From NCBI RefSeq assembly GCF_900178525.1, contig NZ_FXDJ01000009.1:580263-644262 (forward strand): a stretch of DNA of 64,000 bases, in the 5' to 3' direction. Positions within the stretch are counted from its first letter, which is position 1. Each line of letters opens with the position of its first letter. Under the pieces are notes generated by a model. It saw only the letters and a list, made by a program, of their open reading frames with translations, was not told the origin of the DNA and ran no database searches. Source of the stretch: Massilibacteroides vaginae (GTDB taxonomy: Bacteria; Bacteroidota; Bacteroidia; Bacteroidales; Tannerellaceae). Shown here one piece after another: positions 27,671 through 35,840 of the stretch. A program made the translations under genes and the position numbers.

Positions 27671-27707
27671 CGTTTGTTTCGGGTTTGCAACTTCAAACCG
27701 CTATTTC

Positions 27708-28154
27708 TTACTTCCCAAGAATGCCACCCAATAATCCTCCGGCCTTTTCGATAAGGCTGCCGCCGGATTTTCCTCCTGCCAACGAAGTTAGCACAGCAAC
27801 AAGATCCACGTTTTTATCTGAAGAAGCTTTTTTGGTTACCCCATCGATTATGGTTGGAAGAAAAGCCTGAATTGTATTAGCCAGACCACTGTCGATACCC
27901 AACTTAGGTGCGATTTGTTGCACAAAAAACGATTGGATCATCTTAGTTACCGGACTGGCAGACGCGGCTGTATTTCCATTAAAAAGAGACATAATACGCT
28001 CTAATCCATTTGATTCGCCGGCAGCTTGTTTAAGTCCGCCAAGGATTGAATCACCGATTCCTCCCACAACACTATTTTCTTTTTCCTTTGGCAGCTCGAT
28101 CTGTCCTTTTATTGATTCGGCTACCTGACTTTTAATTAATTCCAAAAATTCCAT
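27708..28154 (-). CDS. DUF937-like small protein
   Basis: A 148-residue protein rich in Gly, Ala and Ser. It contains repeated GGIGDSILGGLKQA and GGSLIEKAGGLLGGILGK patterns and QQIAPKLGIDSGLANTIQAFLPTIIDGV, the helical segment seen in DUF937/YidB-like proteins. No signal peptide. Function is unknown. It lies between the MltD-like gene and RelA/SpoT, in the same direction as both. Confidence 0.65.
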   Translation of the reverse strand: MEFLELIKSQVAESIKGQIELPKEKENSVVGGIGDSILGGLKQAAGESNGLERIMSLFNGNTAASASPVTKMIQSFFVQQIAPKLGIDSGLANTIQAFLPTIIDGVTKKASSDKNVDLVAVLTSLAGGKSGGSLIEKAGGLLGGILGK

Positions 28155-28211
28155 ACGCTACCATGTTAAATGTGTTAAAAACTATTCACTCAGAAAAACA
28201 GAGCCGGTTAA

Positions 28212-29732
28212 CTAAACTACCGGTATCTTCAGTATCTGTCCGGGACGTAAACTCGTTCCCGTCATATTATTTGTGCTTTGAATAAGCGCGATCGTTACAC
28301 CCGGATACTTTTTCGAAATCGAGTACAGCGAATCTCCGGACTGAACCGTATATGAGCGATAATCACTGTTTCCCTTATCGGTATTTACAGTGGTCGACGC
28401 AGCGGCTTTCTTTGTAGCAGCCGGTGCATTAGCCTTCGCGTTCGAAGCAAAAGCAACGCCTCCGTTATCTACATAAAGCACCAATCTTTTCCCCACAGCA
28501 ACCCGGTTACTGCCCAATCCGTTCCACTTACGTATATCTTTAGCCGTAACACCGTATTTATTTCCTACAACATGCAGATTCTCTCCTTGTTTCGTAATGT
28601 GTACAATGCGTTCACGGGTTGTTTTCACCTCCGTGGTATTATTCAGCATATCCGCTAACAAAGAATCCGTTCCATGATAAAAAATCGTATCTTCATTTTC
28701 CACAAAAGCATACGTTTGTGCCGCAGGCAATTTAAGAACAGCCGATCCGGTATTTCCCGGCACAATATCTCTTTTATATTGGGGGTTCAACACACGAAGC
28801 TGCTCTATATCAAGAGACAGCATATCAGCCACCTGATCAAAATGAAGTATTTTATTCACAACAACCGTATCGGTTGCTAAAGGCAGATTTGTTTCTACCG
28901 GGCAAAGGTTGTGGTCGCAATAATAGTTCATAATATAATTGGCCGCGATAAACAAGGGAACATAAGAACGGGTTTCTTTAGGAAGATAAGGGAAAATGTC
29001 CCAAAAATCAGTCTTCCCTGAACGTTTCATTGCTTTATTCACATTACCCGGACCACAGTTATAGGCAGCCATAACCAAATTCCAGTCGTTATAAATCGCG
29101 TACATATCCTTAAAGTAACGACAGGCGGCATAGGTAGACTTTACAGGGTCTAAGCGTTCATCTACTAAGCTATTTATTGTAAGTCCGTAAACTTTTCCGG
29201 TCGGCAACATGAATTGCCAGAGGCCCGAAGCCCCAACACGTGATAAAGCCCTTGGGTTCAAAGCACTCTCTACAACAGCAAGATACTTCAATTCAAGAGG
29301 CAGATCATGTTCATCCAATACCTGTTCAATAATCGGAAAATAATAATCTGCCATCCCCAACATATAACGAACCAATCCGCGGCGACGCTCGGCATACAGG
29401 TCAATGCATTGACGTACCACCTTGTTGTATTGCATCGGAATAACCCGAGGCAGTCTATCCAAACGGTCTCTATAAGTAGAATCAGGGAAAAACACATTTT
29501 TTTCATCATCTTGGCAGTAATCAACCGAAGATGTAAAATACCTCACATGCCATGAATGGAGAAGACTGTCTATATCCGCATCCAAACTTTCCGGGATATA
29601 ACCAACCTCATCAATTAGTTCCTCTTGAGAAAGAACAGAATAGGTTTCGTCTCCCGTAATCTCTGTCTCTTGTGCGACAGCAAAACTTAGACTTAGCAGT
29701 AAGCCTATTATTAGCAAGAGTTGCTTTATCAT
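28212..29732 (-). CDS. MltD-like lytic transglycosylase with two LysM domains
   Basis: A 506-residue envelope enzyme that cleaves peptidoglycan glycan strands to anhydro-muropeptides. It has a signal peptide (LLLIIGLLLSLSFAVAQ) and an SLT domain with catalytic Glu in VVESALNPRALSRVGASGLW and the supporting YGLTINSLVDERLDP. Two LysM repeats follow: ITKQGENLHVVGNKYGV (about 395) and YTVQSGDSLYSISKKYPGV (about 460). LysM domains bind GlcNAc chains. The gene follows DUF5683 by 4 bp, in an operon with parB and parA upstream. Confidence 0.93.
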   Translation of the reverse strand: MIKQLLLIIGLLLSLSFAVAQETEITGDETYSVLSQEELIDEVGYIPESLDADIDSLLHSWHVRYFTSSVDYCQDDEKNVFFPDSTYRDRLDRLPRVIPMQYNKVVRQCIDLYAERRRGLVRYMLGMADYYFPIIEQVLDEHDLPLELKYLAVVESALNPRALSRVGASGLWQFMLPTGKVYGLTINSLVDERLDPVKSTYAACRYFKDMYAIYNDWNLVMAAYNCGPGNVNKAMKRSGKTDFWDIFPYLPKETRSYVPLFIAANYIMNYYCDHNLCPVETNLPLATDTVVVNKILHFDQVADMLSLDIEQLRVLNPQYKRDIVPGNTGSAVLKLPAAQTYAFVENEDTIFYHGTDSLLADMLNNTTEVKTTRERIVHITKQGENLHVVGNKYGVTAKDIRKWNGLGSNRVAVGKRLVLYVDNGGVAFASNAKANAPAATKKAAASTTVNTDKGNSDYRSYTVQSGDSLYSISKKYPGVTIALIQSTNNMTGTSLRPGQILKIPVV

Positions 29733-29736
29733 TAAA

Positions 29737-30519
29737 TTAGAATTTTATACTACAATTTATTCCGTATATATGAGGGGTCTGACTATTTCCCGGCGTAATT
29801 GTCGGCTCTACCCTCATGGATAAATCCGGCGAAATATCAAAATCAAACAAATGCGCGTCAACATACGCGTCAAGCATACCCAATACATAAACCCCGACAC
29901 CAATAAAGATACTCATATCCCGAAACCGACGAAAATAATCTTTCCTGCGCTTCAACTGATTCTGAAAATTCACATCCCGCGCTTTCGCAAGCATCGCTTC
30001 GTCATCGTTCCAGTCTATAGATCCTGTCACAAAGTTCTGCCACAAGTCTTTGTGCATAATCGGATCCTTCTGAACAGTGCCCCAATAGGCATTGGAGTAA
30101 TCCGAATAATTCCCGTGATTCCACGTCATGGCATACACACATCCCATAAGCCCTCCATAGATAATAGGGAGCTTCCAATACTTTTTATTATAAATCTGCC
30201 CTAAACCCGGAACCAGCGCGGAAAAAAGCAACGCTTTCGTCGGATTGGGCTTAAAAGGTTCGACCACCTGCATTTCCTCCGGCGAAGGAACTACAAGCGA
30301 ATCAGCCGCCAAAAGCACGGCTTGTGTCACCGAATCTACCGCTGATACAATTACAGTATCCGCTGCAATTTCCGGGTAATCCACCAAAACTGTGTCTGCT
30401 ATCGTTGTATGCACTTCAACAGGAACAATTTCCTGCGAATACCCTGTCAGGGCAACACAAAACGAAACACACAAGTATATTATTATTTTATTTACGCTAA
30501 AAAAATTATCCACATTCAA
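29737..30519 (-). CDS. DUF5683 domain protein (envelope)
   Basis: A 260-residue protein with an N-terminal signal or anchor (IIIYLCVSFCVALTGYSQ). The conserved core starts PNPTKALLFSALVPGLGQIYNKKYWKLPIIYGGLMGCVYAM, and a second hydrophobic segment IFIGVGVYVLGMLDAYVDAHLF follows. The family is Bacteroidetes-specific and usually lies between parB and mltD, as here. Function is unknown. It starts 4 bp after the parB stop. Confidence 0.85.
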   Translation of the reverse strand: MNVDNFFSVNKIIIYLCVSFCVALTGYSQEIVPVEVHTTIADTVLVDYPEIAADTVIVSAVDSVTQAVLLAADSLVVPSPEEMQVVEPFKPNPTKALLFSALVPGLGQIYNKKYWKLPIIYGGLMGCVYAMTWNHGNYSDYSNAYWGTVQKDPIMHKDLWQNFVTGSIDWNDDEAMLAKARDVNFQNQLKRRKDYFRRFRDMSIFIGVGVYVLGMLDAYVDAHLFDFDISPDLSMRVEPTITPGNSQTPHIYGINCSIKF

Positions 30520-30523
30520 CGGC

Positions 30524-31402
30524 TTATCGTTTCAGTTTGTCAAGCAAACCAACCAGTTCTTCCAATTGCTCTTCAGATACGAAAGGAATAGTAATCTTTC
30601 CTTTACCCTTATCATTGTAGGTCAATTGTACTTTTGTTTTAAAGAAAGACGACAGATGGTCTTTCAATAAATTATACTCTTCGGGCAACAACGCCTTTTT
30701 CTCTTTCTTCTCCTTTTTCGTTTCGGTAACACCTGCACTGCGTACGGATTCCTCCACATTGCGCACAGATAAACCTTCCGTCAGGATGCGCTCGTATAAC
30801 TTCAGTTGCTCTTTAGGATTTTCCACCGGAAGCAAGGCACGCGCGTGCCCCATATCGATTTTCTTATCTTTCAGCCCCATTTGAATCTCCGCCGGTAATT
30901 TCAGCAAACGAAGGTAGTTCGCTATCGTGGCGCGCTTCTTCCCTACCCGCTCACTTAGCCGCTCCTGGGTTAAACCGTAAAGATCAATCAGTTTCTGATA
31001 AGCCAATGCTATTTCAATGGAATTCAAATCTTCACGCTGAATATTTTCGATCAGCGCCATTTCTACTACATTCTCATCATCAGCGGTCTTGATATAAGCC
31101 GGTATCCCTGTCAATCCGGCTTTTAAAGAAGCGCGATAACGCCTTTCGCCGGATATGATCATATACTTATCCGGAGAAATCTCACGCAATGTTATAGGTT
31201 GAATCACGCCCAACGAGCGTATTGAAGTAGCAAGTTCCTCTAAAGCTTCTTCTTCAAAGACCGTACGGGGTTGTTCCGGATTAGGTTGAATTTTGCTTAA
31301 TTCTATCTCACTAATAGATGACGAACCACCCGTTTTCAGGTCATCCATCGTTATCAGTGCATCCAATCCGCGACCAAGGGCCGATCTTTTAAGTCCTGCC
31401 AT
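30524..31402 (-). CDS. parB: Chromosome-partitioning protein ParB (Spo0J)
   Basis: A 292-residue DNA-binding CTPase of chromosome segregation that loads at parS and spreads. Early RGLDALI (11-17) is followed by the ParB/sulfiredoxin-like domain with the CTP-binding motif GERRYRASLKAGL, and the helix-turn-helix around TQERLSERVGKKRATIANYLRLL. The C-terminal dimer domain is present. It lies 12 bp after parA. No clear parS site was seen nearby. Confidence 0.95.
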   Translation of the reverse strand: MAGLKRSALGRGLDALITMDDLKTGGSSSISEIELSKIQPNPEQPRTVFEEEALEELATSIRSLGVIQPITLREISPDKYMIISGERRYRASLKAGLTGIPAYIKTADDENVVEMALIENIQREDLNSIEIALAYQKLIDLYGLTQERLSERVGKKRATIANYLRLLKLPAEIQMGLKDKKIDMGHARALLPVENPKEQLKLYERILTEGLSVRNVEESVRSAGVTETKKEKKEKKALLPEEYNLLKDHLSSFFKTKVQLTYNDKGKGKITIPFVSEEQLEELVGLLDKLKR

Positions 31403-31414
31403 AATACAAATATC

Positions 31415-32188
31415 TTATTTTCGTTTCTTATTCTTTTCAATCAGTTCCTGTGCCAGTTGAATATGGTTTAAAGCACCTTTGGATTCAGCGTCATACAGCA
31501 GTGCCGGCTTTCCGTAACTGGACGCCTCGCTCAATTTAATGTTGCGTTGTATAACCGTATCAAACACCAGTTCCCGGAACGGTTTTTTCACTTCTTCATA
31601 AATCTGATTAGCTAATCGAAGACGCGAATCATACATCGTCATCAGGAAGCCTTCAATTTCCAATGAAGTATTTAATCTTGATTTAATAATCTTTATCGTG
31701 TTCAGTAATTTACTGATACCTTCCAATGCGAAGTACTCACATTGCACCGGAATTATAACAGAATCGGCGGCGGTAAGGGAGTTGACAGTAATCAAACCAA
31801 GAGAAGGAGAACAATCGATCAAAATATAATCATACAGTTCTTTCAAGGGCTGAAGCACTTGCCGAAGCAACTGTTCCCGGTTTTCAATATTCAACATCTC
31901 AATTTCCGCACCAACCAAATCAATATGGGAAGGGATAATGTCTAAATGCTCCACTTCAGTAGAAATAATAGCGTCTTTCGCCTCATTTCCATTGATCAGA
32001 CATTCATAAATAGACAACTTCACATCGCGTATATCTATTCCAAGGCCTGAGGAAGCATTTGCCTGAGGATCAGCATCTACCACCAGAACCTTTTTATCAA
32101 GCACAGCCAATGAAGCCCCTAAATTTATGGTCGTTGTGGTTTTACCCACTCCTCCCTTTTGATTTGCCAATGCTATTATTTTCCCCAT
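31415..32188 (-). CDS. parA: Chromosome-partitioning ATPase ParA (Soj)
   Basis: A 257-residue deviant-Walker ATPase: MGKIIALANQKGGVGKTTTT gives the start and P-loop, DADPQANAS is the second motif and LIDCSPSLGLITVNSL the Walker B region. The open frame extends upstream to 32308, but the extra residues are not homologous and the ATG at 32188 begins exactly at the conserved strand. Operon with parB, DUF5683 and mltD. Confidence 0.95.
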   Translation of the reverse strand: MGKIIALANQKGGVGKTTTTINLGASLAVLDKKVLVVDADPQANASSGLGIDIRDVKLSIYECLINGNEAKDAIISTEVEHLDIIPSHIDLVGAEIEMLNIENREQLLRQVLQPLKELYDYILIDCSPSLGLITVNSLTAADSVIIPVQCEYFALEGISKLLNTIKIIKSRLNTSLEIEGFLMTMYDSRLRLANQIYEEVKKPFRELVFDTVIQRNIKLSEASSYGKPALLYDAESKGALNHIQLAQELIEKNKKRK

Positions 32189-32272
32189 AATGTTAAGCTT
32201 TATATGTTTCGGTCGCAAATCTATCCAAAAAAATAATAAACCATTTGACCGACTATCAGCAAATGAGCTAAC

Positions 32273-32301
32273 TGTTGATAAGTCAACCGTTTTGTTGATA
32301 A
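32273..32301 (+). promoter_or_regulatory. Pair of DnaA-box-like sites upstream of parA
   Basis: TGTTGATAA occurs at 32273-32281 and at 32293-32301, 20 bp apart in the same orientation, 85-113 bp upstream of the parA ATG. The complement TTATCAACA is one base from the DnaA consensus TTATCCACA. A role in parA control is inference. Confidence 0.35.
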
Positions 32302-32406
32302 CATGCAAATATAAACAGAATTAAGTTATTCTGCTTATTCTTTATTTTTTATTCACATACCATGCCGGCTTAGCACACAAATCACCCGGTCTCAAACTAA
32401 AAGAAA

Positions 32407-32438
32407 AGCCATAAAGATACATTATACTGTTTCTCTAT
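32407..32438 (-). terminator. Terminator of the YegP-like gene
   Basis: GCCATAAAGA / TCTCTATGGC-type arms with some mismatch form a hairpin about 32 bp after the stop; a short T run follows on the minus strand. Confidence 0.5.
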
Positions 32439-32469
32439 GGCCTTTTTTGTCGTAAATGGCAGTTTACTT

Positions 32470-32802
32470 TTAGCTGTCCAATTCAACAACAGGAGATTCA
32501 GGAGCGTTTTTTTTCACTGATTCGATGCCGTTATCACGACCGGACTCTGAGGCGTACATCTGGCTCGAGCCGATTACCTGTCCGTTTGTTGCTTTCAGAT
32601 TAAAGAAAAATTTCCCGTTCGAAGCAACCTTCTTTTCATATCTGCCATCAACCGGACCGTTCTTTTTAACTGATTCTATACCATTTACACAGGCTGCTTT
32701 TGTTGTATATCCTTCGCTTGTAAGAATAATTTCGCCATTACCGGCTTTCAAATTAAATTGAAATTCACCATTTTTTCTTTTTGACAGTTCAAATTTTCCC
32801 AT
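32470..32802 (-). CDS. YegP-like (DUF1508) protein
   Basis: A 110-residue protein made of two DUF1508 repeats, each about 50 residues: FELSKRKNGEFQFNLKAGNG with EGYTTKAACVNGIESVKKN, then YEKKVASNGKFFFNLKATNG with YASESGRDNGIESVKKN. The paired form is the same as E. coli YegP. Small cytoplasmic protein; function unknown. Confidence 0.88.
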   Translation of the reverse strand: MGKFELSKRKNGEFQFNLKAGNGEIILTSEGYTTKAACVNGIESVKKNGPVDGRYEKKVASNGKFFFNLKATNGQVIGSSQMYASESGRDNGIESVKKNAPESPVVELDS

Positions 32803-33104
32803 TTCGATTCTATTAATATTAAATTTATAAAAGTTAGAATAATACGTACATTATTATTATGTATTTACGGATACTAAATAAACAAAACCATTTTAATTTT
32901 TTTTTGCAGAAACAAATAGTATTATAGCATAAACCCTCCCAAAACAAATTCAAGCCAAACGAATGCTATTCAAAAAAAAAAAAACGAACGCTTTAAAACA
33001 CCGCATGATCTACGTCAAATTTCTGTTCGGTCTGATCCTTTTTAACAATTCAAATTCCCCCTTTAAATCAGCGTTGTTTTTTTGCATACTTTATAAATAT
33101 AAAT
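32803..33104. other. Intergenic, AT-rich, no gene seen
   Basis: Upstream region of the YegP-like gene. It is AT-rich with homopolymer runs; no ORF with coding character was found. Confidence 0.5.
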
Positions 33105-33245
33105 ATATCCTTTATTTTTCTGAAAACATCCTTTATTTTTTCAAAAATAACCTTTATGTTTTTCGGCATATACATAATCCTGATTATCAACAACTTAAAA
33201 ACACGTCAAAAAAAAAGCAATTTACCCCCGATTTTAACTTAAATC
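33105..33245 (+). repeat. Phased 21-bp triple-motif element, copy B
   Basis: Motifs start at 33105 (ATATCCTTTAT), 33126 (ACATCCTTTAT) and 33147 (ATAACCTTTAT), each 21 bp apart. The last is followed by GTTTTTC, then ATTATCAACAACTTAAAAAC and, at 33226-33245, CCCCGATTTTAACTTAAATC. Copy D (57239-57378) has the same final 20 bases at the same distance from its third motif, within one base. Confidence 0.8.
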
Positions 33246-33287
33246 GTAGAAAATGGGTTGTGCCGGATATTTATTTTTTTCATAGAA

Positions 33288-33330
33288 GAGCCTGTTTAAA
33301 TTTTGCTCGTTGGAAAATTTAAACAGGCTC
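33288..33330. mobile_element. Foldback element, minimal 43-bp form
   Basis: GAGCCTGTTTAAATTTT and its complement flank just GCTCGTTGG. The termini and the first inner bases (GCTCGTTG) equal those of the 181-bp element at 13043-13223; the interior is missing, with a 3-base TTG overlap at the presumed junction. Confidence 0.75.
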
Positions 33331-33484
33331 TAAGCATCGGATTAGGTACAGACGTTTATTGTATCAGATCAAGTAACAACTATTGTATTATCATAAGTAA
33401 CAACGAGAAACAGTCTTTTTTATTTTTATAAATACCGCAAAAAGAACAAACATTAATACTAATTAACCCTTTGTCTGTTTTTAT

Positions 33485-33523
33485 ATTACGATTTTTACGT
33501 AGATTTGCTACGAAACATTCGTA
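33485..33523 (+). promoter_or_regulatory. Promoter and possible BlaI operator upstream of blaI
   Basis: The -7 box TAGATTTG is at 33500-33507. It is surrounded by TACG/CGTA half-sites: ATTACGA (33485-33491), TACGTA (33496-33501) and the inverted pair TACG-N7-CGTA (33509-33523). BlaI/MecI regulators bind TAC/GTA-type dyads overlapping their own promoters, so self-repression is likely. No good -33 partner was found. Confidence 0.45.
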
Positions 33524-33549
33524 ATGATAATATTAAAACTGAATATAGA

Positions 33550-33912
33550 ATGGAAAAGTTAACAATGCAAGAAGAAGAAGCCATGCGCTGGATATGGCAA
33601 ACGGCACCCTGTTTTGTAAAAGATGTTTTGGTGAAATATGATGACCCCAAACCTCCTTACACTACGTTGGCGTCTGTGATTAAAAATCTGGAGCGAAAAA
33701 AATACGTGAAAGCGAAACCTATAGGAAACACTTACCAATACACACCGCTAATAGCTGAAAGCGACTATAAGCGCACGTTTATGAACGGAGTGGTACAAAA
33801 TTATTTCGAAAACTCCTATAAGGAAATGGTTTCTTTCTTCGCGAAAGACCAAAAGCTAACGGCTAAAGACCTGGAAGATATTATTAAGATGATTGAAAGA
33901 GGTAAAGAATAA
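33550..33912 (+). CDS. BlaI/MecI/CopY family transcriptional repressor
   Basis: From ATG 33550 (MEKLTMQEEEAMRWIWQTAP) this is 120 residues; the open frame upstream is unlikely because it overlaps the promoter. The winged helix region is TTLASVIKNLERKKYVKAKP, followed by YQYTPLIAESDY and a C-terminal dimerisation helix. These repressors are inactivated by a partner M56 sensor protease, here encoded 17 bp downstream. Expected role: derepression in response to an envelope signal. Confidence 0.92.
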   Translation: MEKLTMQEEEAMRWIWQTAPCFVKDVLVKYDDPKPPYTTLASVIKNLERKKYVKAKPIGNTYQYTPLIAESDYKRTFMNGVVQNYFENSYKEMVSFFAKDQKLTAKDLEDIIKMIERGKE

Positions 33913-33929
33913 CTTAACACCTTACTGTT

Positions 33930-35783
33930 ATGAATATTACACCTGAATTAGCTTATTTCGTAAAGATAAACATAGCGTTTATTCTGTTGTACGGCTTTTA
34001 TCGTTTGTTCTTTTATAAAGACACATACTTTACTTTACGCCGTATAACCTTACTCACGTTTTATGTACTTGCTTTTTCTTATCCTTTATTTAATATTCAA
34101 GAATGGGTAAAAGTACAGCAACAGCCTATTGCAGAAGTAATTTACTATTATTCGAGTGTATCACCGGAAATAGTGGTAGAGCAAACAAACGCCAACGTTA
34201 TTTCATGGGGGCAAATAATTAATAACATCGCGCTCTTAATTTACGTTACAGTTGCCGGATGTTTGCTTATACGGTTCATTATTCAATTAGCCAGCATCCT
34301 CCGGATCAAACGCCTCAGCAAACGGTCCGTTATTAATGGAATTCCCGTATACCTGCTTCCAAAGCCGGCTGCTCCGTTCTCATTCTTCCGTTCCATATTT
34401 GTTTATCCGGACAGTCATTCGGAAAAAGAATTGGAAGAAATCCTCATGCATGAATGTACGCACGTTGCTCAATGGCATTCGATTGATGTGATTTTCAGCG
34501 AACTGATTTCTATTTGCTGTTGGGTAAATCCTTTCGTCTGGTTGCTGAAAAGAGAAGTCAGACATAACTTGGAATACCTTGCAGATAACACGGTAATACA
34601 TTCCGGCTATGATAGTAAAACCTATCAGTTTCATCTGTTAGGTTTAATGCACCAACAGTCAACGGCTACATTATACAATAATTTTAATGTGTTAGACTTA
34701 AAAAATCGAATCATGATGATGAATAAAAAACGATCCAGCAGAATGGGAAGAGCCAAATACCTCATCTTCCTACCTTTTGCAGCTTTATTACTGCAATTTT
34801 GTAATATCGACCGTACGAAACAAGAATCGACTTCTGAAACTACAACCGAAGCCGGTTCTGTAAAAGTGAGCGGAACGGTAGTGGATACGAATGGTAACGC
34901 CATTGCCGGAGCAAATGTGATTGTGGATGGCACTGATACAGGTACCATCACAGACCTGAATGGGAATTTTGAGTTGCAAACAGATAATAATGCCACACTT
35001 TCTGTTTCATTTATTAATTATGACAAAGAAAACAGAAGCGTAAGCTCGGTTCAGGCAACTCCTACAATTATTTTAAAACCGGCGGGACAAAGTAAATCCA
35101 GAGATCAAGTTTTCACTGTTGTTGAAGAGATGCCTAAATTCCCCGGTGGTGAAGCGAAACTGCTTGAGTTTATTAACAAAGGCATAAAATATCCTGTAAC
35201 GGCTCAGGAAAAAGGTATTCAAGGCCGTGTGATTGCCAGTTTTATTGTTAACAAGGACGGTTCTGTATCGGATGTAGAAGTTGTGCGTGGTGTTGACCCG
35301 TTATTAGACACGGAAGCCGTACGGGTAATAAGTACATTCCCTAACTGGGAACCGGGTAAACAACGCGGCCAGGCGGTAGACGTGAAGTATACAGTGCCGA
35401 TTACGTTTAGATTAAGTTCCGGAGGGAATGAAACTGCTTCACCAAATGCGTCCAATCAGATAAAAGGCGATGTATATACCGTAGTGGAAGAGATGCCCAG
35501 ATTTCCGGGAGGAGAGGAAGCATTACTAAAATTTATCAACCAAGGAATAAAATATCCTACAGACGCACAGGAAGGTGGTAAACAAGGACGTGTGATTGTT
35601 TCGTTCACCGTTAAGAAAGATGGCAGTGTAGCGGATGTAGAAGTTATGCGCGGAGTATATCCTTCGCTTGACAAAGAAGCTATGCGTGTAATTGGCACTA
35701 TGCCTATCTGGGAGCCGGGTAAAGAAAAAGGACAGGCTGTGAACGTGAGATATACAGTGCCGATTACCTTCAGGTTGCAATAA
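33930..35783 (+). CDS. M56 (BlaR1-like) membrane metallopeptidase with regulatory domain and two TonB C-terminal domains
   Basis: A 617-residue protein. Membrane segments lie at about 12-28, 38-52 and 97-120, then the zinc site HECTH (174-178). A fourth segment (about 268-288) leads to a carboxypeptidase-like regulatory domain (VSGTVVDTNGNAIAGANV, about 307-375). Two TonB C-terminal domains follow (about 405-495 and 525-617), nearly repeats: KFPGGEAKLLEFINKGIKYP and RFPGGEEALLKFINQGIKYP. The protease half should act on the BlaI partner; the TonB domains may contact outer-membrane receptors or the cell wall. Tandem TonB domains suggest an internal duplication. Confidence 0.88.
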   Translation: MNITPELAYFVKINIAFILLYGFYRLFFYKDTYFTLRRITLLTFYVLAFSYPLFNIQEWVKVQQQPIAEVIYYYSSVSPEIVVEQTNANVISWGQIINNIALLIYVTVAGCLLIRFIIQLASILRIKRLSKRSVINGIPVYLLPKPAAPFSFFRSIFVYPDSHSEKELEEILMHECTHVAQWHSIDVIFSELISICCWVNPFVWLLKREVRHNLEYLADNTVIHSGYDSKTYQFHLLGLMHQQSTATLYNNFNVLDLKNRIMMMNKKRSSRMGRAKYLIFLPFAALLLQFCNIDRTKQESTSETTTEAGSVKVSGTVVDTNGNAIAGANVIVDGTDTGTITDLNGNFELQTDNNATLSVSFINYDKENRSVSSVQATPTIILKPAGQSKSRDQVFTVVEEMPKFPGGEAKLLEFINKGIKYPVTAQEKGIQGRVIASFIVNKDGSVSDVEVVRGVDPLLDTEAVRVISTFPNWEPGKQRGQAVDVKYTVPITFRLSSGGNETASPNASNQIKGDVYTVVEEMPRFPGGEEALLKFINQGIKYPTDAQEGGKQGRVIVSFTVKKDGSVADVEVMRGVYPSLDKEAMRVIGTMPIWEPGKEKGQAVNVRYTVPITFRLQ

Positions 35784-35840
35784 CAGCCCGGAATATTGTT
35801 TTGATTAGAAAATCTTCATCACAAAGATAAGCACGAGATC

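Noticed and set aside
30506-30514. A perfect DnaA box TTATCCACA near the start of the DUF5683 gene
   Set aside because: It lies within coding sequence (codons for Val-Asp-Asn), is single and has no neighbouring boxes or dnaA/dnaN genes, so an origin is not supported.
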